6,227 bases of DNA from an uncultured Pseudomonadota bacterium (GTDB taxonomy: Bacteria; Bdellovibrionota_B; Oligoflexia; Oligoflexales; CAILAO01), in assembly GCA_903832105.1 (NCBI GenBank), contig CAILAO010000121.1:1-6227 (forward strand), in the 5' to 3' direction. Within the stretch, counting starts at the first letter, position 1; each line of letters opens with the position of its first letter. Under the pieces are notes generated by a model that had not been told where the DNA came from, ran no database searches, and saw only the letters and a list, made by a program, of their open reading frames with translations. Positions 1 through 5,450 of this stretch are shown piece by piece. The translations under genes and the position numbers were made by a program.

Positions 1-1896
1 ACGGTTGATACCTATGGCCGTGCTACGTCAGGAACTTCAATTGCGGCAGGTGATCTGCCAAGTAGTATTGATGCTGCTAAAATAGGCGGTGGCGCTGTCA
101 GTAGTACGGAATTTGGTTATCTTGATGGCGTCACGTCAGCCATTCAAACTCAACTTAGTGGGCAAGTCGCCGGGCCAGCTTCAGCTACCGACAATGCTAT
201 TGCTCGATTTGATGGTACTACTGGGAAGCTTGTGCAGAATTCGAGTGTTGTTATTGATGATTCCGGTAACGTAGGCATTGGGACAGCAAGTCCTGTCCAA
301 GCACTCGACGTTAATGGCCTAGTACGGCTTTCTGGGACTGGCTATCGTTATATTGAAACCACTTCTCAACACTTGGCCTTCAGCAAAAAATCTGGAGGTT
401 ACTCTTATTACTTTCGCAAATCAGATGACGGTTCTCTCGGCGGCGCGAATTTGACGGATCTCATGCGAATTGATGATGGTGGTAATGTGCTCGTGCCAGG
501 CGGCGATGTTGGAGTAGGCACTTCTTACCCAACATCACACAACGGGAACGTCGGCCGGGTACTCGAAGTTTCAGCTGCTACAGGAAATTCGTTCGTCGTG
601 TTATCAAATAACTGGGGCAGCGGATCAAATGGCGGCAGTGGCCTGGAAGTCAGCTCAACAGCTAGCTTATCTGGTGGAGATGTGCGTTTTGGGCAGATCA
701 GTTGGACACGAAACGCAGATGTCACAAGTGGAAGACTTAGCACCTCTGCTCACATCTATACAAATAATGACGGGACTTTGAAAGAGGGTGTGACTGTGAC
801 ACCAACTGGCAACGTTGGTGTTGGCACCACGTCGCCAGCAAGTCAGGTTGAAATCTATGGGACCAATTCTTCCTTTCCTGGAAGGAATATCCGGGTCACT
901 CAGGTCAGTGCTGACAATCAAGGTGCTTGGACGATCTATAAAAAAGCCCGTGGCGCCTCAACTGCGATTGCCAATAACGACTACGTTGGCGGAATACAGG
1001 CATTACCTTTTGATGGTTCCTCTGATGTGAATTCTGGCTATGCTGGATTCTTGGTTAACGGCACCGTAGCCGCCGGATCGGTCCCAACTGACTTCGTCGT
1101 TTCCACAGGCAGCGTCAACTCAGGAACGGAGAGAATAAGGATCACTAGTGCTGGCAATGTCGGTATTGGGACCACCAGCCCCAATTATAAATTGGAACTA
1201 AATGGAGTATTAGGCTTTACATCTGGAGCCTCCGGTATCAACCTTGACAATGCAACCGGAGGAGCAACCGCAAGCACGAAGTATATTAATGGAGCTGGTG
1301 GCGCTTTTGGCACCAACGCATCGATGGTCTTCAATGTTCCAGCCGGCCAGGGCTTTGAGATGGCAGTAAGCAACGCTGATAAAATGTATTTGTCTTCGAC
1401 AGGCGCTATGTGGATTGCTGGCGCACTGACACAAAACTCTGACATTCGATTGAAGAAAGATATCATTCCAATTGCAAATTCGCTTGAAGGGATACAAGAT
1501 CTCGATGGAGTCACGTTCGACTGGAAAGATGAGAAAACGCAGGAGGAGCAGGGCCGCCAAATTGGAGTCATCGCTCAAGATGTCAAGAAACACTTTCCCG
1601 AATTAATTCGTGAGATCGACAATCCAGACCATAATAGCGCATTGAAGAGAATACTCACGGTCGATTACGGGCATCTGAGCGCAGTCGTGCTTCAGGCTGT
1701 CAAAGAACTTTATCGCCGATGGTTTGATGACAGCCAAGAAATCCATCAAGAAATTGACTTTTTGAAAGCTGAAAATAATCAATTGAAGGCTAAAGATGCT
1801 GCAAGAAGTCAGGAGATCGAATGGCTTAAACGGGAAAACGTAGGCTTAAAGGAGGCTGTTTGCCAACTTAATCCAAAAGCAAATATCTGTTACTAG
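1..1896 (+). CDS. Tail-fibre/adhesin-like protein with C-terminal peptidase S74 chaperone domain (5' partial)
   Basis: The frame is open from base 1, so the start lies left of the window; the GTG at 232 is an internal valine, not a start. The 631 visible residues (numbered from base 1) begin with a low-complexity Gly/Ser/Thr-rich stalk containing the FGYLDGVTSAIQTQL and ATDNAIARFDGTTGK modules typical of phage-tail and bacterial fibre proteins. Four G-[ND]-V-G-[IV]-G-T-x-x-P repeats follow. An S74 intramolecular chaperone domain starts at about residue 480: NSDIRLKKDI has Ser480-Asp481 and Lys485 at +5, matching the Ser/Lys dyad of endosialidase- and MYRF-type autoproteases. It continues through GVTFDWKDE, QIGVIAQDV, FPELI and LTVDYGHLSAVVLQAVKEL. 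Residues ~577-625 form a coiled coil, and the protein ends NPKANICY. In this family the domain drives trimerisation of a beta-fibre and is then cut off, which here would release ~151 residues. It is probably an exported or surface attachment fibre; a prophage fibre is the alternative. No other phage genes are visible. Confidence 0.9.
   Translation, partial: TVDTYGRATSGTSIAAGDLPSSIDAAKIGGGAVSSTEFGYLDGVTSAIQTQLSGQVAGPASATDNAIARFDGTTGKLVQNSSVVIDDSGNVGIGTASPVQALDVNGLVRLSGTGYRYIETTSQHLAFSKKSGGYSYYFRKSDDGSLGGANLTDLMRIDDGGNVLVPGGDVGVGTSYPTSHNGNVGRVLEVSAATGNSFVVLSNNWGSGSNGGSGLEVSSTASLSGGDVRFGQISWTRNADVTSGRLSTSAHIYTNNDGTLKEGVTVTPTGNVGVGTTSPASQVEIYGTNSSFPGRNIRVTQVSADNQGAWTIYKKARGASTAIANNDYVGGIQALPFDGSSDVNSGYAGFLVNGTVAAGSVPTDFVVSTGSVNSGTERIRITSAGNVGIGTTSPNYKLELNGVLGFTSGASGINLDNATGGATASTKYINGAGGAFGTNASMVFNVPAGQGFEMAVSNADKMYLSSTGAMWIAGALTQNSDIRLKKDIIPIANSLEGIQDLDGVTFDWKDEKTQEEQGRQIGVIAQDVKKHFPELIREIDNPDHNSALKRILTVDYGHLSAVVLQAVKELYRRWFDDSQEIHQEIDFLKAENNQLKAKDAARSQEIEWLKRENVGLKEAVCQLNPKANICY
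265..1182 (+). repeat. Four dispersed GNVGIGTxxP coding repeats in the fibre gene
   Basis: Ten-codon copies lie at 265-294, 502-531, 808-837 and 1153-1182, encoding GNVGIGTASP, GDVGVGTSYP, GNVGVGTTSP and GNVGIGTTSP. Three of the four are followed by an LDVNG, VEIYG or LELNG type segment (the second copy is not). The spacing is irregular, from 237 to 345 bases between starts. This is the structural repeat of the beta-rich fibre shaft rather than a mobile repeat. DNA identity between copies is only partial, so the copies are old or under protein-level selection. Confidence 0.8.
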
Positions 1897-1920
1897 ACCA
1901 ATGGGACGGGCACGCGGAAA

Positions 1921-1950
1921 TAGACAAGGGTAGACAAGGGTAGACAAGGG
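1921..1950. repeat. Three exact tandem copies of a 10-bp unit
   Basis: TAGACAAGGG occurs three times head to tail, 25 bases after the fibre gene's stop codon. The array runs directly into GGGACGCCTCACT (1949-1961). The copies are identical, which suggests recent slippage expansion. No function can be read from it. Confidence 0.9.
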
Positions 1951-1961
1951 GACGCCTCACT
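1949..1961 (+). repeat. Intergenic motif GGGACGCCTCACT, copy 1
   Basis: This 13-mer matches GGGACGCCTTACT at 4917-4929 at 12 of 13 positions. Both copies are in the same orientation and both lie just downstream of a plus-strand gene. Two near-identical 13-mers in the only non-coding gaps behind plus-strand genes suggest a dispersed element remnant, but two copies are weak evidence. Confidence 0.5.
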
Positions 1962-2027
1962 GATCCCGAATAAGAATGACCCGCGCTGATGCCGATTTTT
2001 TTTCTTTTTCACGGCGAAAATCCTGAT

Positions 2028-3278
2028 TTAATAAGCTGTACAAAGCGCAGGTTTATCTTGTCCCTCGGTCGATCCCCCGGAAATCGTATCGAGTGAACTA
2101 CATAGCCTATCCACGTCTCTTCGCTCGGTTTCTGATATGTCTGGTCCAAGCATTTGCTCAACTTCACCTAGTTTCGAATTTAATTCCTTCGAAACATTTT
2201 TTGTAAATTGCCCCTTCATAGCCTTTGATTGTTCAGACTTAGCTTGATCACCAGAAGCGGATTTCGAGAGAGACGATATTTTATCCATTGACGCTGTAAT
2301 GGCACTCGTAATCTTTTCGGGAACCCCGGGAATTCTGGCAAATGTATTACTCACAACTAGCATATCGCGTAACAGGGCAGTCATTTGATGCGTGGGCCAG
2401 GTTTCAGAACAATCGCCCGAAATCGGCAGAATGCTGGAGACAATTCTTTCCATATTTTCAATTTGCGTGGCGAAAGTGGATAGGCTCCGATAATCGGTCA
2501 CAGGCTGCTCAGTTACCTTCTTCATCCTTTTTTCCAAGTTAGACTGAGATTCCTTTCCTGTGGAGGCGTCTCCCGAATATAACAACACCGAGTGAAACGA
2601 TAGCGCCTCTGTGAGGTGTGCAAATGCCCATAGAAAATGGGCCTTGTCTGTCTCTCTTCTTCGCCCGGTATATTGAGAACAACGATGTCTCGGATCCTCG
2701 GCGATTTTAACGTCATCGATCACAAACCTGCAAACGTAGGAAATCGCCATGTTAACTTTCATTAAGGTGTCAACGAGACCCCTGACTTCTTCAGCGCACT
2801 TAGGGAGCATGAGTGGAAGCTCGGGATCGGAAATATCTCTTGTTCCCATTTGTTCAAGATCGAACTTTGATAGCCCAACAACGGATCGAAGCGACGTAAG
2901 AACATCCGCTGTATCTTTCGACCCAGATGTTTTTGAGGAGTCTTGCCCACTCTTCTTTTCCTCTTCAAGCTCCATTAGCTTTTTAGCGAGATCAAAGGGA
3001 CCAATGCCCGCAAGAGAAAGATAGATATATCCTATCAGCACAGATAGCTCTTCGGAATCAGGGTCGATTTCATAGGCCTTTTTTCCATATTTCAAGGCCT
3101 TATCATATTTCCCTCTATCATAAGCTGACTTGGCTAGCGTTAGAAGGCTTTCAAAGGTTTCGATATCTTTCTTGGGGGTGAGCGCGGAAAAAAGGTTAGG
3201 CATTGCGCCGCATCCTGCCAAATCAAGGATCGCCAATAAAAAGAAAAGTCTGAAAACTAAAACCTTTAATCGATTCAA
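2028..3278 (-). CDS. TPR-containing, cysteine-rich lipoprotein of unknown function
   Basis: The product has 416 residues from the TTG start chosen at 3278. That start gives a textbook lipoprotein signal peptide: MNRLK, a hydrophobic core VLVFRLFFLLAI, and lipobox LAGC with lipidated Cys23. Gly at +2 favours outer-membrane sorting in Gram-negatives. A GAGAGG ribosome site lies 9 bases upstream of this TTG. The longest open frame begins at another TTG, at 3311, and would add 11 residues, overlap the trpS end and have a poorer ribosome site. Residues ~43-90 form one TPR-like helical hairpin (AKSAYDRGKYDKALKYGKKAYEIDP) plus part of a second. The rest is alpha-helical with a Ser/Lys-rich linker (~105-125) and a low-complexity stretch (~335-360). 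The mature part has six further cysteines (161, 183, 200, 290, 393, 413), an even number suited to periplasmic disulfides. I recognise no named family, so its role is unknown; it may be a periplasmic scaffold. It lies 16 bases downstream of trpS and is probably co-transcribed. Confidence 0.85.
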   Translation of the reverse strand: MNRLKVLVFRLFFLLAILDLAGCGAMPNLFSALTPKKDIETFESLLTLAKSAYDRGKYDKALKYGKKAYEIDPDSEELSVLIGYIYLSLAGIGPFDLAKKLMELEEEKKSGQDSSKTSGSKDTADVLTSLRSVVGLSKFDLEQMGTRDISDPELPLMLPKCAEEVRGLVDTLMKVNMAISYVCRFVIDDVKIAEDPRHRCSQYTGRRRETDKAHFLWAFAHLTEALSFHSVLLYSGDASTGKESQSNLEKRMKKVTEQPVTDYRSLSTFATQIENMERIVSSILPISGDCSETWPTHQMTALLRDMLVVSNTFARIPGVPEKITSAITASMDKISSLSKSASGDQAKSEQSKAMKGQFTKNVSKELNSKLGEVEQMLGPDISETERRDVDRLCSSLDTISGGSTEGQDKPALCTAY

Positions 3279-3287
3279 TCGCAAAAT

Positions 3288-3293
3288 CCTCTC
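3288..3293 (-). promoter_or_regulatory. Ribosome binding site deciding the lipoprotein TTG start
   Basis: GAGAGG on the minus strand sits 9 bases before the TTG at 3278 and immediately after the trpS stop codon (TAG at 3297-3295). The position supports the shorter lipoprotein start and suggests reinitiation by ribosomes finishing trpS. Confidence 0.6.
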
Positions 3294-3294
3294 G

Positions 3295-4281
3295 CTAAAA
3301 AGGTCTTCCAATAAACCCCAACTTTTCCTGAACGAAATTCATCTTCTGAGTAGCTAAAGATCGAACCTTCTTGGATCCCGTGTGAATCAGATCTTTCAAG
3401 TCTGCAGGTCTCTTAAGCCAATCGTCATAGCGATCCCGCATCGGTGTAAAGGTGTCTTTTATTTTCTGCAGGAGTTCTTGCTTAGCATGCCCGTAACCAT
3501 AGCCGCCTTTTCGATATTTACTTGCCATTTCCTCGACTTCATGAGGCGCAGCGATCACCTTATAAATCGCAAAAACATTGCATGTTTCAGGATTTTTAGG
3601 CTCCTCAAGAGTCTTAGCGTCGGTCACAATACTCATGACCTGCTTTTTCCACCCGCTATCGTTGTTAAAAATCGAAATGACGTTGTTTTTTGATTTTGAC
3701 ATTTTTTCACCGTCGATTCCGGGGACAGTTGCGACTGCATCAGAAATGAGAGGCTCTGGCACTTTAAAGATTTCGCCAAACCTATTATTGCACCGAATAG
3801 CAAAATCTCTTGTCATTTCAAGGTGTTGCTTCTGGTCCTGCCCGACAGGTACGACATCAGCATCATACAATAGGATATCAGCCGCCATGAGTAGCGGATA
3901 ATTAAACACCCCCATGTTAATTTCAACACCCTTGGCCTGAGCATCTTTAAAAGAATGGGCTCGCGTCATGAACCCATACGGAGCGATGCACGAAATAATC
4001 CAAGCGAGCTCACAAGTCTCTGGAACCGCAGACTGAGAATAGAAGCAATGCTTATTTGGATCGAGACAACAGCCTAGTAAAGTCGCCGCTAACAGCAAAC
4101 TTTCCTCTCCCATCATAACACCCGTCATTTCGGGCATGTTCAGTGCATGAAAGTCTGCCATAAAAAGAAACAGTTCATAATCTTTCTGCAACTCGATTGC
4201 AGGGCGTATAGCTCCGAAATAGTTCCCAAGATGCGGTAAACCCGATGGCCTGATTCCCGTTAAAACTCGCTTTTTTCCCAT
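3295..4281 (-). CDS. trpS: Tryptophan--tRNA ligase (TrpRS)
   Basis: This class I aminoacyl-tRNA synthetase charges tRNA-Trp with tryptophan, using ATP, in the cytosol. From the ATG at 4281 it has 328 residues, the usual bacterial TrpRS length. The N-terminus MGKKRVLTGIRPSG carries the family signature. The HIGH-type motif is HLGN (17-20) and the KMSKS loop is GEKMSKSKNN (191-200, with KMSKS at 193-197). Between them the conserved TrpRS block NYPLLMAADILLYDADVVPVGQDQKQHLEMTRD (127-159) is intact, as is the AHSFKD segment (108-113). The open frame extends upstream to ATG 4371 and TTG 4374, but those 30-31 residues resemble no TrpRS N-terminus. A weak GGAAAG lies 9 bases before 4281. I see no upstream leader peptide with Trp codons and no T-box. 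Confidence 0.97.
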   Translation of the reverse strand: MGKKRVLTGIRPSGLPHLGNYFGAIRPAIELQKDYELFLFMADFHALNMPEMTGVMMGEESLLLAATLLGCCLDPNKHCFYSQSAVPETCELAWIISCIAPYGFMTRAHSFKDAQAKGVEINMGVFNYPLLMAADILLYDADVVPVGQDQKQHLEMTRDFAIRCNNRFGEIFKVPEPLISDAVATVPGIDGEKMSKSKNNVISIFNNDSGWKKQVMSIVTDAKTLEEPKNPETCNVFAIYKVIAAPHEVEEMASKYRKGGYGYGHAKQELLQKIKDTFTPMRDRYDDWLKRPADLKDLIHTGSKKVRSLATQKMNFVQEKLGFIGRPF

Positions 4282-4474
4282 TTTTTTCAACTTTCCCAGA
4301 TTGTGATATTGGAGCCCAAAAAACTTCACATAAGATAAAAATTTTTGCCGCTCTAAGGTGTAATTTAACATCAAGACAAAAAAAAATCTTCATGTCTTCT
4401 TCTCGAATCGGTAAGAACCTGTTAATATAGTTGAGTAAGTTAGAAATTTGACTCGGAGCATGGGATCATCCAAA

Positions 4475-4500
4475 ACTGTGGTTCGATACTGTGGTCCGAG
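4475..4500. repeat. Tandem 13-bp repeat upstream of the IHF/HU gene
   Basis: ACTGTGGTTCGAT (4475-4487) is followed directly by ACTGTGGTCCGAG (4488-4500), identical at 11 of 13 positions. It lies 42 bases upstream of the ATG at 4542. A pair of adjacent direct copies spaced 13 bp apart could be a tandem regulator-binding site, but no known operator is recognised. Confidence 0.6.
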
Positions 4501-4530
4501 GCAGTGTTTTGATTTCACAATCCTTATAAG

Positions 4531-4535
4531 AGGAG
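4531..4535 (+). promoter_or_regulatory. Ribosome binding site of the IHF/HU gene
   Basis: AGGAG lies 6 bases before the ATG at 4542. It is the strongest Shine-Dalgarno match in the window and fixes this start, in keeping with an abundant nucleoid protein. Confidence 0.85.
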
Positions 4536-4541
4536 CAGCGC

Positions 4542-4859
4542 ATGACCCTTACTAAAGACACTCTGATTGAAATGATTCGTGACAAAGTGGGATATCCTGT
4601 GAAGGAAGCAAAGGAAATTCTCGAAATGATCCTGGAAGAAGTTAAGTTAAAACTCGAAGAGGGTCACGAAGTGAAAATTTCCGGCTTCGGGAAATGGACC
4701 GTAAAAGAGAAAAGATCAAGACCGGGACGAAACCCACACACCGGTGACAAGATTGAAATATCTGCTCGTCGTGTTGTCACGTTCCATCCATCTGACAAGC
4801 TAAGAGATTCGGTCAACGGAAGTCCCTTACCGCCTTCGTCAGGGGGAGAGGACTACTAA
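4542..4859 (+). CDS. ihfA: HU/IHF-family DNA-bending protein, IHF-alpha-like
   Basis: This 105-residue nucleoid protein binds and sharply bends DNA as a dimer. It has the N-terminal helical dimerisation part (MTLTKDTLIEMIRDKVGYPVKEAKEILEMI), the conserved GFGKW turn (48-52), and the beta arm RPGRNPHTGDKIEISARRVVTF (60-81) with Pro65 at the intercalating position. GRNPHTG and ARRVVTF followed by PSDKL are closer to IHF-alpha than to HU. An IHF-beta partner is not in this window, so heterodimer versus homodimer cannot be decided. The C-terminus carries a short Pro/Ser/Gly/acidic tail (SPLPPSSGGEDY, 94-105) beyond the core. The start is fixed by a strong AGGAG. Transcription probably ends at the palindromes downstream. 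Confidence 0.95.
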   Translation: MTLTKDTLIEMIRDKVGYPVKEAKEILEMILEEVKLKLEEGHEVKISGFGKWTVKEKRSRPGRNPHTGDKIEISARRVVTFHPSDKLRDSVNGSPLPPSSGGEDY

Positions 4860-4882
4860 GGGATTTTAAAAGAATTCCTTTT
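4858..4882 (+). terminator. Weak hairpin overlapping the ihfA stop codon
   Basis: AAGGGATT (4858-4865) pairs with AATTCCTT (4873-4880), giving 8 pairs including one G-T, around a 7-base loop. The 5' arm overlaps the TAA stop. Only two further T residues (4881-4882) follow the stem, so termination would be weak. It may instead protect the 3' end of the mRNA. Confidence 0.35.
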
Positions 4883-4916
4883 CATCACTGGATCATGCGT
4901 TTGCAAGATACAAAAA

Positions 4917-4929
4917 GGGACGCCTTACT
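4917..4929 (+). repeat. Intergenic motif GGGACGCCTTACT, copy 2
   Basis: It differs by one base from the 13-mer at 1949-1961. It is embedded in a direct repeat, AAAAAGGGAC, at 4912-4921 and 4933-4942. Its ACGCC core can also pair with GGCGT at 5023-5027 as the outermost stem of the nested palindrome. Confidence 0.5.
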
Positions 4930-4931
4930 AT

Positions 4932-5017
4932 AAAAAAGGGACTCTGTGCTAATTTCCCTATCGGCTATAAGCTGATGGGATTGCTAATATGAAATTAGGC
5001 CAGTGCCCCTTTTTTTT
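4932..5017 (+). terminator. Nested palindrome ending in a T8 run, likely ihfA terminator
   Basis: Three stacked inverted repeats are seen. AAAAAAGGGACT (4932-4943) pairs with AGTGCCCCTTTTTT (from 5002). CTAATTTC (4949-4956) pairs perfectly with GAAATTAG (4991-4998). The tip is ATCGGCT-ATA-AGCTGAT (4960-4976, one G-T), extended by CCC/GGG across a bulged T. The 3' side ends in eight Ts (5010-5017), as in a rho-independent terminator; the A-run on the 5' side would serve the opposite strand. It lies 72 bases after the ihfA stop. It is far larger and more layered than needed for termination, so it may be a mobile palindrome (REP/MITE type) reused as a terminator. Confidence 0.6.
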
Positions 5018-5057
5018 GTTGTGGCGTTCTCTCTTTTCTCTTGCGGAAGTTAATACA

Positions 5058-5450
5058 ATGTCCTTCTTAAAGAAGTGGATTTTAATCGTTCTTTTTGTTT
5101 CCTTGCCGTGCTGTGCCATTTTTTTAAGCGTTTTCCCTGTCATTAAAATCGCCTACGCAGCTTATCATCTGAAGGTTCCAAATTTTTCCTCTGAAAATTC
5201 TGGCGCCACCCTTTTAACGCATGAAACAAAGAGAAGGATTCAAAGACATTTTTTAGATTATGACTACTATATTCCATTAGAAGACATTGTTTTCCTTGAT
5301 CCGAACGGCACTTCAGATGATAATACGACGTTACTCACGAAAATGGCATGCGGCCAGGGCGGTCAACTCGCTATTTGGTTACCGCTGAAGGTTCGATTAC
5401 CGTTGTTTGGAAACTGGATTATTGAATGGTGTTGGGTTCCCGAGAAATAG
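5058..5450 (+). CDS. Small membrane-anchored or secreted protein, unknown family
   Basis: The product has 130 residues from the ATG at 5058, preceded by GGAAG with 8 bases of spacing. An upstream in-frame ATG at 4989 lies inside the palindrome and would put charged and polar residues before the hydrophobic stretch, so it is rejected. Residues 7-37 (KWILIVLFVSLPCCAIFLSV and on to the IAYAAYHL segment) form one long hydrophobic segment after a KK charge. It is either a signal peptide with cleavage near AYA or a membrane anchor; LPCC is not a good lipobox. The remainder (~38-130) is soluble, has an aromatic patch (LDYDYYIPLEDIVFLDPNG) and ends in a Trp-rich segment (LPLFGNWIIEWCWVPEK). The likely location is the periplasm or the outer face of the inner membrane. 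I recognise no family. The next gene overlaps its end, suggesting a shared operon. Confidence 0.7.
   Translation: MSFLKKWILIVLFVSLPCCAIFLSVFPVIKIAYAAYHLKVPNFSSENSGATLLTHETKRRIQRHFLDYDYYIPLEDIVFLDPNGTSDDNTTLLTKMACGQGGQLAIWLPLKVRLPLFGNWIIEWCWVPEK

Larger units (their letters stand above)
1909..2009 (+). terminator. Possible terminator region after the fibre gene
   Basis: GGCA-CGCGG at 1909-1917 can pair with CCGCG-TGCC at 1981-1993, leaving a 4-base bulge. The far arm is followed within two bases by a T-rich tract (1996-2009). The loop is long (over 60 bases) and contains the 10-bp tandem repeats, so this is not a canonical compact terminator. The T tract is nevertheless well placed to end the fibre transcript. 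On the minus strand no clear terminator is seen after the lipoprotein gene. Confidence 0.3.
4282..4541. other. Divergent intergenic region between trpS and the IHF/HU gene
   Basis: This 260-base spacer must hold the promoters for both directions. On the minus strand TATATT (4429-4424) is a possible trpS -10 box, but the corresponding -35 (GTCAAA) is poor. On the plus strand TTGACT (4448-4453) is a plausible -35, but no good -10 lies 16-18 bases on. TTATAA at 4524-4529 abuts the ribosome site and is too close to be the ihfA -10. No promoter can be called confidently. A 13-bp direct repeat is listed separately. Confidence 0.5.

Noticed and set aside
1185..1593. Minus-strand open frames of about 127 codons inside the fibre gene
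   Set aside because: They are antisense shadows of a clearly coding plus-strand frame, with no recognisable protein features or ribosome sites.
232..1896. Fibre gene starting at the GTG at 232
   Set aside because: The frame is open back to base 1 and encodes typical fibre modules there, so the GTG is an internal valine.
1921..1950. CRISPR-like array
   Set aside because: The 10-bp units are contiguous with no spacers, and no cas genes are present.
4282..4374. Longer TrpRS N-terminus from TTG 4374 or ATG 4371
   Set aside because: The extra residues match no TrpRS N-terminus, while MGKKRVLTGIRPSG at 4281 is the family's usual beginning and gives the normal length.
4373..4398. AAGACA/TGTCTT hairpin as a trpS attenuator
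   Set aside because: Only six pairs, with a 14-base A/T-rich loop, no Trp-codon leader peptide and no T-box features.
4989..5057. Upstream start for the small exported protein
   Set aside because: The ATG lies inside the palindrome and its T8 run, and the added residues spoil the signal-like N-terminus. ATG 5058 has a better ribosome site.
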